DNA of 64,000 bases from positions 248,001 to 312,000 of the forward strand of contig PENC01000003.1 in NCBI GenBank assembly GCA_003674045.1, written 5' to 3'. Within the stretch, counting starts at the first letter, position 1. Every line of letters begins with the position of its first letter. The notes beneath the pieces are model-generated. The model had not been told where the DNA came from, did no database searches, and saw nothing but the letters and a program-made list of their open reading frames with translations. Shown here piece after piece: positions 34,802-43,752 of this stretch. The position numbers and the translations under genes were made by a program. This DNA comes from Streptomyces griseocarneus. GTDB lineage: Bacteria; Actinomycetota; Actinomycetes; Streptomycetales; Streptomycetaceae.

Positions 34802-36079
34802 ATGCGCCGCACAAGAACCCGCCTGGGCAGAGGGCTCGGAGCGCTCATAGCCACCGCGACGGCCGCCGTGGGCCTGGCCGCCACCCCGGCCGCCGCCACC
34901 CCGGCCGCCTCCGGGCAGACGGTCCAGCCCGGCCAGCCCTGCACCGCAGCCGACCTCGGCACCCGCCACCCGATCATCAAGACCTCCGAAGTGGCCCCGA
35001 CAATCACCCACTTCAAGGGCTGGTACGTCACCGAAGGCTCGACCGGCAACCAGAGCGTCAGCACGAACACCACGGAGACCATCTCCGTCTCCGTCGGCCT
35101 CAACGGCAGCGTTCAGGGCAGCTTCGCCGTCGAGGCCCTCGGCTCCGTCGGCGCGAGCCTGGGCCTGAACGTCCAGGTCAACTACACCCACACATCCAGC
35201 ACCTCCCAGTCGATCTCGTGGAACTTCCGCCAGCCCGGCTACTACGGCCTGTACGAGGGAACGAAGAAGGTCACCGGCACTTACGGCAGCCTCAACTGCA
35301 ACCGCGTCCAGCAGGGCGACGGCAGTTGGGCGCTGAAGTGGGTCGAGGGGCCCGACACCGGCAGCTACACCACCTACACCACCCTCGAAGAGGGCGCCGT
35401 GCGCTGCCAGGACAAGGTCCCCGCCAACAGCATCATGGCCAAGGCGCAGGGCCTGCTCGACTGCGGCTCCGCCATCGCCACGGCGAAGCACGAGGCCGGC
35501 CCGGTGCCGTCGGCGAAGGCCGACGCCGCCAAGAAGGCTGCCGCGAAGACCACTGCCAGGGACGCGGCCGAGAAGGCTGCGGCGAAGAAGACGTCCGGGA
35601 GCACGGCCGTCTCCCGCGCGGCGCAGAGCTTCACCTGTGACCCCGGCTTCTACAAGATCGGTGTACCCGACAGGTCGCTGTACTGGACCGGGCCCCTCCT
35701 GGCGGCCGACGGTGTTCGCCTGCGGCCCTCGACGATCTTCAGCGGAAACCTTGATCAGTGGTTGCTGTGCAACAAAGTGGAGCACAACGGCGTCATCGAG
35801 GCCACCCTCGTCAACCACCGCAGCCAGTGGTGCCTGACCGTCCCCGAGCAGAACGCGGCCAACGAAGGGGCTGCTCTGCAGACGGCCCCCTGCGCGGAGG
35901 ACGACCTCCAGCGGTTCTACATCTACCGCGACGTACCCGGCAGCTCGAAGATCGGTGTGCAGAACAAGTACACCGGCTCCATGATGGGCCACGACCGGTA
36001 CGCGGACGGCGAGTTCATCCGGCAGTACTCCAGCGGCAGGCAGGACGGTACGGGTACGTACAACCTGACCGCAGTCTGA
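34802..36079 (+). CDS. Secreted protein with pore-forming-like beta region and ricin-like C-terminus
   Basis: A 425-residue exported protein. The signal peptide is RRTRTRLGRGLGALIATATAAVGLAATPAAA. Residues 70-150 are a long Ser/Thr/Gly-rich alternating beta region (VSTNTTETISVSVGLNGS, VQVNYTHTSSTSQSISWNF), whose pattern recalls the insertion hairpin of aerolysin-like pore-forming proteins. An Ala/Lys-rich spacer (about 235-275) leads to a C-terminal ricin-type beta-trefoil-like part, with SQWCLTVPEQNAANEGAAL and APCAEDDLQRF repeat features. ATG at 34802 has AGGGGGA upstream. Its divergent partner is a secreted DNase. A carbohydrate-binding toxin is a hypothesis; I do not know a named family for the N-terminal domain. 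Confidence 0.65.
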   Translation: MRRTRTRLGRGLGALIATATAAVGLAATPAAATPAASGQTVQPGQPCTAADLGTRHPIIKTSEVAPTITHFKGWYVTEGSTGNQSVSTNTTETISVSVGLNGSVQGSFAVEALGSVGASLGLNVQVNYTHTSSTSQSISWNFRQPGYYGLYEGTKKVTGTYGSLNCNRVQQGDGSWALKWVEGPDTGSYTTYTTLEEGAVRCQDKVPANSIMAKAQGLLDCGSAIATAKHEAGPVPSAKADAAKKAAAKTTARDAAEKAAAKKTSGSTAVSRAAQSFTCDPGFYKIGVPDRSLYWTGPLLAADGVRLRPSTIFSGNLDQWLLCNKVEHNGVIEATLVNHRSQWCLTVPEQNAANEGAALQTAPCAEDDLQRFYIYRDVPGSSKIGVQNKYTGSMMGHDRYADGEFIRQYSSGRQDGTGTYNLTAV

Positions 36080-36182
36080 CGGGTTTCGCCCCGTGAGCGG
36101 CCCCACACGTGACCCCCTCCTGGTTCCATGCGGGGCCTTCCGCGTCTCTGCCCCGAGCCCAGCCTTGGGGACCGGTGCCCGC

Positions 36183-37217
36183 TCAGTCGTCGAGCAGCTG
36201 CCATGCGGTGAGGGCGAGTCTGGCCCGCAGCAGTCCGGTGGGGTCGGTGAGGTCGATGCCCAGGGACTTCCCGATCTGTTCGAGCCGACGGGCGACGCTG
36301 CTGTGGTGCAGGTGGAGCAGGCCGGCGGCCCGGCGCAGGGAGCCGGTGGCGCAGTAGGCGTCCAGGGTCTCCAGGTCCTCCGGGTCACCGGCCACGCGGG
36401 CGATCGCGGCCACGTCGGCGTTGTCCCGCGCGGAGTCCTTGGGCACCTGTGCGAGCAGCGCCAACGCGCCCAGATCGGCGTAGTGGACGACCGGTCGGCG
36501 CGACGTGGCGAAGCGCAGGGCGGTACGGGCCTCCCGCCAGGACCGGTCGGGGCTGTCGGCGGCGCCGATGCCCGCGCGTACCCCTGCCGGGATCCGGTCC
36601 GGGTCCACGGTGGCGGCCAGGACGGCGCCCACGTCGCCGAGCGGCGCCGCCTTCACCGGGCGGGCCGGGCAGAGCAGAGAGCCGACCCGGTCGAGCGGAA
36701 GCCGCGACCGTACGGCGACGGCGTGGACGGGCAGGCCGACGGCGAAACCCAGGAGCCGCAGCGCCCTGGCCCTGGCCGCCTCGTCGCTGTCGGCGCTGAT
36801 GACCAGTTCGACGAGGGCGGGGTCGGCCATGGTGGTGCGGGCCGGTCCGTACCTCTCGACGGCCGTCGCGGCGGCGATGGCCAGCCGGTCCAGCAGCACG
36901 TCGTCGAGCGGGCCGGGCGGGCCGGGACGCTCCAGCCACACCGTGCCGATCTCCTCCTCGTCGAGGGTGATCGGTGCCGTGGTGGACGCGGGCCCCGGCG
37001 GGCCGGACGCCTGCGTGCCGTCGGACGACATACGGATCGCCCGCCCCGTGCCGTGGAGCCGGATCCCGGCCACGCACTCGGCCAGGCCCGCCGAGGCCCG
37101 GGCGAGCGCCGGGAGATCCACGCGTCGGCGCATCAGCGTGTCGTAGAACGCGACGACGCGGACCGCGCCTCGGACATGCGAGTCCAGATGCGACAGCCGT
37201 TCGGCCAGTGCCTCCAT
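36183..37217 (-). CDS. PucR/CdaR-type transcriptional regulator
   Basis: A 344-residue regulator with the PucR-like C-terminal HTH: DLETLDAYCATGSLRRAAGLLHLHHSSVARRLEQIGKSLGIDLTDP, in which the L-H-x-N/H-S-V-x-x-R-L pattern is diagnostic. The N-terminal half is a GAF-like or diguanylate-like sensor with no clear motif. It is divergent from the alpha/beta hydrolase gene at 37338, about 120 bp apart, and so probably regulates it. ATG at 37217 has no ribosome site on its strand (the plus strand shows AGGAGG instead), so the true start could differ. Confidence 0.78.
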   Translation of the reverse strand: MEALAERLSHLDSHVRGAVRVVAFYDTLMRRRVDLPALARASAGLAECVAGIRLHGTGRAIRMSSDGTQASGPPGPASTTAPITLDEEEIGTVWLERPGPPGPLDDVLLDRLAIAAATAVERYGPARTTMADPALVELVISADSDEAARARALRLLGFAVGLPVHAVAVRSRLPLDRVGSLLCPARPVKAAPLGDVGAVLAATVDPDRIPAGVRAGIGAADSPDRSWREARTALRFATSRRPVVHYADLGALALLAQVPKDSARDNADVAAIARVAGDPEDLETLDAYCATGSLRRAAGLLHLHHSSVARRLEQIGKSLGIDLTDPTGLLRARLALTAWQLLDD

Positions 37218-37337
37218 GGCAGGAGGATACGGCCCCGCGGCGGGGAAGGAGGGGCGCGCCGATCGGCGCGAATTCCGGGCGGGATGCCCGACGGATGGCG
37301 GATGTTCTCGGGGGCGCCGGCCGCGAGGATGGTTGGC

Positions 37338-38231
37338 ATGGATCCCGAACTGGAAGCATTCATCCCGTTGTTCCCTTCGGCGGACGTCAGCGACCCGGTG
37401 ACCGCCCGCCGGAACTTCGCCGAGCTGGGTGCCGCGATACCGGTACCGGACATGGACCTGGAGGTCGAGGACCGGACGGTGCCCGCCGATCCGGACGTGG
37501 CGGTACGGATCTACCGCCCGCACCAGGCGCGGGGCGCCATCGTCTGGATGCACGGCGGCGGTTGGATCATGGGTGATCTGAACACCGAGCACCCGTGGGC
37601 CTCCCGGGTCGCGGCCGGCTCCGGCGCCGTGGTGATCTCGGTGGACTACCGCCTGGCCCCCGAGCACCCGTTCCCCGCCGCCCTGGACGACGTCTACGCC
37701 GTGCTGACCTGGACGGCCGGGCACGCGGCCGAACTCGGCATCGACCCGGAGCGGATCGCGGTCGGCGGCCACAGCGCGGGCGCGGGGCTCGCGGCCGCGG
37801 TGGCGCTGCTGGCGCGTGACCGGCAGGGGCCGCCGGTCCGCTTCCAGCTGCTCAGCCAGCCCGCGCTCGACGACCGGCAGGAGACCTGGTCGGCCCGGCA
37901 CTTCACCGACACGCCCTGGATGAACCGCGCGAAGGGCACCGCACTGTGGCGGCACTACCTGGGCTCCACCCCCGCCACGCCGTACGCCGCCCCCGCCCGG
38001 GCCACCGACCTGTCCGGCCTGCCGCCCGCCCATATCGCCACCGCGGAGTTCTGCCCGAACCGGGACGAGGACATCGAGTACGCGCTGCGTCTGCTGCGGG
38101 CAGGTGTGTCGGTCGAACTGCACCAGTGGCCCGGCACGTTCCACGGGTCGCAGGCCATTCTGTCCGCCGAGGTGTCCCAGCGGCAGCTCGCCGAAATCGG
38201 CGCCGCGCTGCGCCGTGGCGTGGCGGAGTGA
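37338..38231 (+). CDS. Alpha/beta hydrolase of the hormone-sensitive lipase (HSL) family
   Basis: A 297-residue esterase of the HSL family (family IV). The oxyanion-hole motif is WMHGGGWIMGD, the nucleophile elbow is GGHSAGAG with Ser146, and DEDIEYALRLLRAGVSV plus WPGTFHGS provide the catalytic Asp and His. It lacks a signal peptide. Substrates are usually short acyl esters. ATG at 37338 (GAGG nine bases upstream) is preferred to ATG at 37329. The cupin gene starts 84 bp later on the same strand, suggesting an operon, while the divergent PucR-type gene is the likely regulator. Confidence 0.88.
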   Translation: MDPELEAFIPLFPSADVSDPVTARRNFAELGAAIPVPDMDLEVEDRTVPADPDVAVRIYRPHQARGAIVWMHGGGWIMGDLNTEHPWASRVAAGSGAVVISVDYRLAPEHPFPAALDDVYAVLTWTAGHAAELGIDPERIAVGGHSAGAGLAAAVALLARDRQGPPVRFQLLSQPALDDRQETWSARHFTDTPWMNRAKGTALWRHYLGSTPATPYAAPARATDLSGLPPAHIATAEFCPNRDEDIEYALRLLRAGVSVELHQWPGTFHGSQAILSAEVSQRQLAEIGAALRRGVAE

Positions 38232-38315
38232 GCCGGTCCGAACCGAGCTGAACCAAGCCGGGCCAAGAGGCACCCAACCGAAGATCACCACGGGAGCAGG
38301 AAAGGACATTCCGAT

Positions 38316-38705
38316 ATGAGCGCCACACCCATCGACCTCTTCACCTCCTTCATCAACCTTCGGCCGGACGGCCAGGCACACGCCGGGGAGCAGACGTTCG
38401 ACCTCGGGCGGGAGGGCTGGCACATCATGACCTTCCATGTGGAGACCGACGCCGACGTCCACGCCGACCACTGGGAGATCCACTCCGACGCGGACGAGAT
38501 CGTGTCCTGTCTCACCGGCGGGATACGCATGTACTTCCGCCCGGAGCGGGAGGGGGAAGGTGAGAAGGAGGTCGGGCTGACGTCCGGAACGGCGGTCGTC
38601 GTGCCGCGCGGGCGGTGGCACCGCATCGAGCTGGACGCTCCCAGCGACATCATGTCCGTCACCGTGCTGCGGGGAAGCCGCCTGGAGGAGCGGACCGGAG
38701 CCTGA
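38316..38705 (+). CDS. Cupin-domain protein
   Basis: A 129-residue single-domain cupin. The first cupin motif is WHIMTFHVETDADVHADHWEIHSDADEIVSCLTGGIRMYF (His and Glu ligands visible), and the second is TSGTAVVVPRGRWHRIEL (His). It probably binds one metal ion and stabilises or transforms a small ligand. It follows the HSL-type esterase, so both may act on the same compound. A hairpin right after the stop suggests the operon ends here. Confidence 0.82.
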   Translation: MSATPIDLFTSFINLRPDGQAHAGEQTFDLGREGWHIMTFHVETDADVHADHWEIHSDADEIVSCLTGGIRMYFRPEREGEGEKEVGLTSGTAVVVPRGRWHRIELDAPSDIMSVTVLRGSRLEERTGA

Positions 38706-38706
38706 G

Positions 38707-38724
38707 CGCTCCGCTGGTGGAGCG
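38707..38724 (+). terminator. Short terminator-like hairpin after the cupin gene
   Basis: CGCTCC (38707-38712) and GGAGCG (38719-38724) form a 6-bp stem directly after the TGA. A 10-bp direct repeat (TCGCTGCGGG, twice) follows at 38730-38749. The rest of 38750-38881 holds no recognisable feature. Confidence 0.4.
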
Positions 38725-38881
38725 GTTCGGTCGCTGCGGGTCGCTGCGGGCTGGTCGCGCCCACGTGGCGGAGCCGCACACTATGACAGCCTCGCGCCCC
38801 TTTGGGACGCGTTACGGTCAAGTGCCCGGGTTCGTACGGAGGTTCTCCGGAACTTGGTGCGTGTATGGGGGTGCAATCCGG

Positions 38882-40294
38882 ATGATGGCGCATATTCTGG
38901 ATGGCGTGGGACGACATGTTGCGGCACGGCCGACGGTGTCCGGTACCGGGCGATGGCGGTTCGCCGTCCTGCTCGGAGCGTGCGGAGCGGCGGCCCTGAC
39001 CGCCCTGCCGCTGGCGATGGCCTCCGGGCGGCCGGGCGGTGGCGCGGTGCCGAAGCCGGTGCGCCGCCAGGAGGGTGCCCGGCCGGGCTGGGGCTTCACC
39101 CATACCCAGTACAGCGCGGACCACGGCGAGCCGGAGGCCACGCGCCGGGCCACCGGCCTGCTCTCCGCGCGGCCCCTGACGCAGAACCAGCACATCATGG
39201 GCTGGGGCGCGGAGAACCCCGAACCGGCACCCGGGCGGTACGACTTCCAGGCCCTCGACGAGCGCGTCGCCCTCATGCGGGCCACCGGCGCCACCCCCGT
39301 CCTCACCCTGTGCGGAGCCCCCGACTGGATGAAGGGCGGGCGGAAGGGGCGCACCGACTGGTCCCGGCTGGAGGCCGCCCCCGACCGCCGGCATTACAAG
39401 GACTTCGCCCGGCTCGCGGGCGTCATCGCCCACCGCTACCCGGACATCAGGCACTTCCTCGTCTGGAACGAGCTGAAGGGCTTCTACGACGAGCGCCGAC
39501 GCCGCTGGAACTACGAGGGGTACACCGAGCTGTACAACCTCGTGTACGCGGAACTGAAGCGGCAGAACCCGGCCAACCTGGTCGGCGGCCCCTACGTCGT
39601 CGCCGACCACGACGCCCCCGGCGAGGGGAACGGGACGCCCGAACTGCGCGGGGCGTGGGGAGACTTCGACCAGCGCTCGGCCGACGTCGTCCGGTACTGG
39701 AACGCGCACAAGGCGGGCGCGGACTTCGTCGTGGTGGACGGCGCCAGCTACACCCGGGAAGGCCACCGGACGATCCCCGACGAGTTCGCCGCCACCGAGA
39801 AGTTCGCCGACGTCACCCGCTGGCTGCGGCACGTCACCGGGCTGCCGGTGTGGTGGGCCGAGTGGTACGTCGAACCCCCCGCCGAGGACTACCGGCCGGG
39901 CGGCCGGGACGGCTGGAGCGAGCAGCACCGCACCGCCGTCCAGGCCGTCGCGATGATGCGGCTGGCGGAGAGCGGCGCCTCGGCCGCCTTCTACTGGAAC
40001 CCGCAGCAGGCCGGTGACGACTGCCCCGGCTGCCTGTGGCGGAGCACCCGGCTGCACGACGGGGGCCACGAGCTCCCCATGGCAGGGCTGTTGAGCCGGT
40101 TCGCCCACGAATTCCCGCCGGGCAGCGCCTTCCGGCAGGTCGCCGTCACCGCGGGGGCCGGTGCGAGGGTCGCGGCCCTCGCCGACGACGCGGCCGTGCT
40201 CGTCGTCAACACGGAACACTGGCCGGTCGCGACACGGGTGGACGGACGAGAGCTGTCCCTGGCCCCTTACGAGGTGCGCTGGCTGACCCGCTGA
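38882..40294 (+). CDS. Exported clan GH-A glycoside hydrolase (GH39-like)
   Basis: A 470-residue protein with an N-terminal hydrophobic signal or anchor (RFAVLLGACGAAALTALPLAM). The TIM-barrel domain starts at GWGFTHTQYSADHG. The acid/base Glu is Glu197 in FLVWNELKGFYD, the clan GH-A W-N-E motif. The nucleophile is probably Glu327 in VWWAEWYVEP. AFYWNPQQAG and a C-terminal beta domain (VNTEHWPVATRVDGRELSL) are typical of GH39 and related families. The two ATG codons at 38882 and 38885 are tandem; there is no strong ribosome site. The substrate is a guess (beta-xyloside or uronic acid polymers), and whether it is secreted or membrane-held is uncertain. Confidence 0.75.
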   Translation: MMAHILDGVGRHVAARPTVSGTGRWRFAVLLGACGAAALTALPLAMASGRPGGGAVPKPVRRQEGARPGWGFTHTQYSADHGEPEATRRATGLLSARPLTQNQHIMGWGAENPEPAPGRYDFQALDERVALMRATGATPVLTLCGAPDWMKGGRKGRTDWSRLEAAPDRRHYKDFARLAGVIAHRYPDIRHFLVWNELKGFYDERRRRWNYEGYTELYNLVYAELKRQNPANLVGGPYVVADHDAPGEGNGTPELRGAWGDFDQRSADVVRYWNAHKAGADFVVVDGASYTREGHRTIPDEFAATEKFADVTRWLRHVTGLPVWWAEWYVEPPAEDYRPGGRDGWSEQHRTAVQAVAMMRLAESGASAAFYWNPQQAGDDCPGCLWRSTRLHDGGHELPMAGLLSRFAHEFPPGSAFRQVAVTAGAGARVAALADDAAVLVVNTEHWPVATRVDGRELSLAPYEVRWLTR

Positions 40295-40372
40295 GCGAAG
40301 AGGCCGGGATCGGCTGTTCGTCGCGCGTGGCCCGGCGGAACCGCGGTACCGTCCACCCGGCTCCCTACGTGC

Positions 40373-43363
40373 TCAGGCGCCCGCGGTGGGTGCGAACAGC
40401 CCCAGGCGGTGGGCCGTCGCGGCGGCCTCGCCGCGGCCCGAGGCGCCCAGTTTCGCCAGGATGTTGGAGACGTGCACGCTCGCCGTCTTGGGCGATATGA
40501 ACAGCTCCTCGGCTATCTGGCGGTTGCTGCGGCCGAGCGCGACCAGCCGCAGGACGTCCTGCTCGCGCGGGGTGAGCCCGAGCGGGCCGCCGCCCGGCGT
40601 CGGCCGGGCGCCGCGTACGGGGGCGAGGGACAGTCGGGCGCGCCGGGCCAGTTGTCCGACGGCGTCGCCGAGCGGGCGGGCGCCGAGGCGGACGGCCGTC
40701 TCGTGGGCGGAGGACAGCAGCCCGGTTGCTGTTTCCGCCGCAGTGTCCTCTCCGGCGAGCAGCGCCTCCGCCCACCGGTGCCGTGCCTGCGCCAGCTCCA
40801 GGGGGCGGCCGAGCGGTTCGAAGGCGGCGCAGACCAGGCTCCAGCGGCCGGGGTCCGTCCGGCCCCCGGCGCGCCGGAGCTCGGCGTCGAGCAGCAGGCC
40901 GTAGGCCCGGCGGAGCGGTACGGCCTGGGGCAGCTTCGCGGCCTCCGCGCGGACGCGGTCCAGGACGGCGGCCCGGCCCTGCTCGGTGCCCGGCAGGCCC
41001 CGCGCGTCGGCCTCGGCGGTGACGGCGATGGTCAGCAGGGGCCAGGCGTACCGGTGGGCGCCCAGCGGCAGCCCGGCGCCCAAGGCCTCCTCCAGCACGG
41101 CGCGCGCCTCGGCGAACCGGCCACGCGCCGCGTGCAGTTCGATGGCGCGGCGGGCGAAGGCCAGCGTGTCCTGGGGCTGTGGGTCGTGCGTGCCGAACTG
41201 CTCGCGGGCCTCGGCGAGCCGGGCCTCGGCTCGCTCCCAGTCGCCCCGGGCCAGGTCGATCGAGGCGAGACGACCGGTGGCGAAGCCGAGCGGCCGGACG
41301 CTGCGCGCCTCGCGCCGCGCCTCCAGCGAGGCCTGCTCCGCCTCGTCCCACTCGCCGAGCGCGAAGAGGGCGGAGGCCAGGTTGTTGCGGGCCCAGGCGC
41401 GGGCGTCGTCCAGGCAGTAGCGGTCGGCCAGGGCGATGCCCTCCCGGGCGACCTCGGCGGCACGGACCGAACGCCCCACGCCCTGCAGGGCGGACGCCAG
41501 GTTGATGTGGCTGCGGCCGACGCTGCCGATGTCGCCGAGGGCGACGACCCGTCGGCACACCTCGGTCATCTCGGCGAGGCCGCCGTCCACGTCGTCCCCC
41601 GTGTCGACCTTGTAGCCGGCGAGGGTGAGCCGGGCGCCGAGCTCGGTGGTCTCCGCGCCGACGAGCTGGGCCAGCTCGACGGCGCGGCCGGCCAGCTCGC
41701 GCACCTCCGGGCCCGTGTCGTGCAGCGCGGCCCAGCCCGCGAGCTGGGCCAGCACCTCGGCCTGCACGGCCGACGGCGGGAGCCCCTCGGCCAGTTCCAG
41801 GGCGGTCGTCAGCTCCGCCCGGCCGTCCCCGCGGCCCAGGGCGGTCACCAGCCGGGAGCGCTGGGTCCAGAACCAGGCGGCCCGCAGCGGGTCCATGTCC
41901 GGCTTGCGCAGGGCCTGTCTGACGGCGGTCAGGGCCCGCTCGCGGTCGCCCGCCATATGGGCGGCGACCACGATCTCGGCCAGCAGATCCGTGTGCCGCA
42001 GGGCCTCGTCGCACCCGCACGGCGGGTACACGTCCGCGAAGTCCACCGGGCGCTGGACGGCACGGACCTCCTCGGGGACCCGCTCCCACAGCTCCAGCGC
42101 ACGCTCCAGCAGCCGCAGCTTCTCGGCGTAGGCATAACGCCGGCGGGCGTGCACGGAGGCGTCGAGCGCGGCGGCCAGCGCCTTGGCCGGCTCGTGCGCG
42201 CAGTACCAGTGGCGGGCGAGGCGGGCGGGGAACTCGTCGGCCCGGACGGTGCCGGGCTCGGCCTCCAGGGCCTCGGCGTACCGCCGGTGCAGGCGCGCAC
42301 GCTCGCCGGGCAGCAGGTCGTCGGCGACGGCCTCGCGCACCAGGGCGTGCCGGAAGCGGTAGCCGTCGCCGTCGTCGGTGGGCACGAGGACACTGGCGCC
42401 GACGGCCGCGCGCAGGGCCTCGATCAGCTCGTCCTCGCCCAGACCGGCGACGGCGCGCAGCAGTCCGTACTCCACGGCGGCCCCGCCCTCGGCGGCGACG
42501 CGCGCCACGCGCTCGGCGTCCTCGGGGAGCGCCTCGACGCGGACGAGGAGCAGCTCGCGCAGGGAGTCGCTGATGCCGGAGTCCCGTCCGTCGGCGATCG
42601 AGGCGGCGAGCTCCTCGACGAAGAAGGCGTTGCCGTCGGAGCGGCCGAAGACCCGGTCCACCAGCGCGCCGTCCGGCGCGGTGCCGTGGATGCCGGTGAG
42701 CTGGGCGGTGACCTCGTCGCGGGTGAAGCGGCCGAGCTCGACGCGGACCGGCGAACGCATCCGGTCGGCCTCGGCGAGGAAGGGGCGCAGCGGGTGGCGG
42801 CGGTGGATGTCGTCCGAGCGATAGGTGGCGACGACGACCAGACGCGCGGCGTGCAGCGAGCGGAAGAGGTAGGAGAGCAGCTCGCGGGTGGAGCGGTCGG
42901 CCCAGTGCAGGTCCTCGATGGCGAGGACGATCGTGCGGTCCGCGGTGAGTCGCTCCAGCAGGCGGGCGGTGAGCTCGAAGAGCCGGGCGCGGCCGTCCTC
43001 GGTCTCCCGCGCGGTCTCGCCGAGCTCGGGGAGGAGCCGGGCGAGCTCGCCCTCCTGGCCGCCCGCGGCGCGGGTGAGCTCCTCGCCGAGCCGCCGGTGC
43101 AGACTGCGCAGGGCGGTGGAGACGGGGGCGAACGGCAGGCCGTCGCTGCCGATCTCCACACAGCCGCCGGTGGCGGTGACCGCGCCCCGCGCCTCGGCCG
43201 TGGCCAGGAACTCGCCGATCAGCCGCGTCTTGCCGACGCCCGCCTCGCCTCCCACGAGCAGGGCCTGCGGCTCGCCCGCGGCGGCGCGGGCGAGCGCGTC
43301 GGTGAGCGTGTCCAGCTCGTGGACGCGGCCGACGAAGACGGGGCTGACGGAATTCTTGTGCAC
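40373..43363 (-). CDS. LAL-type (large ATP-binding) LuxR regulator
   Basis: A 996-residue LuxR regulator of the LAL class. The N-terminal AAA domain has Walker A GGEAGVGKT (38-46) and Walker B-like TIVLAIEDLHWAD (about 150). The middle is a long TPR-rich helical region. The C-terminal HTH reads LTPREQDVLRLVALGRSNRQIAEELFISPKTASVHVSNILAKLGASGRGEAA, the LuxR signature. LAL proteins often control antibiotic or maltose genes in Streptomyces. The PKS begins only 8.4 kb away, so a link is possible but unproven. GTG at 43363 gives the best family start; the frame is open to 43927. A 28-codon ORF with a strong ribosome site lies just upstream. Confidence 0.88.
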   Translation of the reverse strand: MHKNSVSPVFVGRVHELDTLTDALARAAAGEPQALLVGGEAGVGKTRLIGEFLATAEARGAVTATGGCVEIGSDGLPFAPVSTALRSLHRRLGEELTRAAGGQEGELARLLPELGETARETEDGRARLFELTARLLERLTADRTIVLAIEDLHWADRSTRELLSYLFRSLHAARLVVVATYRSDDIHRRHPLRPFLAEADRMRSPVRVELGRFTRDEVTAQLTGIHGTAPDGALVDRVFGRSDGNAFFVEELAASIADGRDSGISDSLRELLLVRVEALPEDAERVARVAAEGGAAVEYGLLRAVAGLGEDELIEALRAAVGASVLVPTDDGDGYRFRHALVREAVADDLLPGERARLHRRYAEALEAEPGTVRADEFPARLARHWYCAHEPAKALAAALDASVHARRRYAYAEKLRLLERALELWERVPEEVRAVQRPVDFADVYPPCGCDEALRHTDLLAEIVVAAHMAGDRERALTAVRQALRKPDMDPLRAAWFWTQRSRLVTALGRGDGRAELTTALELAEGLPPSAVQAEVLAQLAGWAALHDTGPEVRELAGRAVELAQLVGAETTELGARLTLAGYKVDTGDDVDGGLAEMTEVCRRVVALGDIGSVGRSHINLASALQGVGRSVRAAEVAREGIALADRYCLDDARAWARNNLASALFALGEWDEAEQASLEARREARSVRPLGFATGRLASIDLARGDWERAEARLAEAREQFGTHDPQPQDTLAFARRAIELHAARGRFAEARAVLEEALGAGLPLGAHRYAWPLLTIAVTAEADARGLPGTEQGRAAVLDRVRAEAAKLPQAVPLRRAYGLLLDAELRRAGGRTDPGRWSLVCAAFEPLGRPLELAQARHRWAEALLAGEDTAAETATGLLSSAHETAVRLGARPLGDAVGQLARRARLSLAPVRGARPTPGGGPLGLTPREQDVLRLVALGRSNRQIAEELFISPKTASVHVSNILAKLGASGRGEAAATAHRLGLFAPTAGA

Positions 43364-43406
43364 ACCGCAGAGGATCGCACGGGGCACCGACACCGGTGAC
43401 AGTGGC

Positions 43407-43493
43407 TCAGCGGCTCTCGCAGGCGAGACGGTGGTCGGCGGCGTCACGGGCGGAGGAGAGGCCGTGGAAGCAGCGGACGAGGAAGTCGAACAT
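43407..43493 (-). CDS. 28-residue small ORF upstream of the LAL gene
   Basis: MFDFLVRCFHGLSSARDAADHRLACESR is encoded from ATG at 43493, with AAGGAG 7 nt upstream, and stops 43 bp before the LAL start. Third-position GC is high. The strong ribosome site and position suggest a translated leader peptide or small protein. Two Cys and an amphipathic N-terminus are its only features. I do not recognise it. Confidence 0.5.
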   Translation of the reverse strand: MFDFLVRCFHGLSSARDAADHRLACESR

Positions 43494-43752
43494 GAGGTGC
43501 TCCTTGGGGTACGGGCTTTCTGTGCTCGCTTCCGAGCCTCGTCCCTGAGGAGGGGGCGGGGGTATGGGGAGAGTGCCTGATTCGAGGGCCTGAGGCGGGG
43601 CCTTAGGCGTGGCCCGGTGGTGGCTGAGGGGTCCTCAGGGACGGTCCTGGCCCGGGGATCTTCCGCGCCGTTCTCACGGCCCGTTCTCACGGCCCGGGGA
43701 AGTCTGTCGCGCCGGAGCGAAACCCCGCACGGCGGCACGCGTTGTGCCGGGC

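Noticed and set aside
36183..38621. 812-codon minus-strand frame as one long regulator
   Set aside because: Only the last 344 codons resemble a PucR-type regulator; the N-terminal extension is antisense to the HSL esterase and cupin genes.
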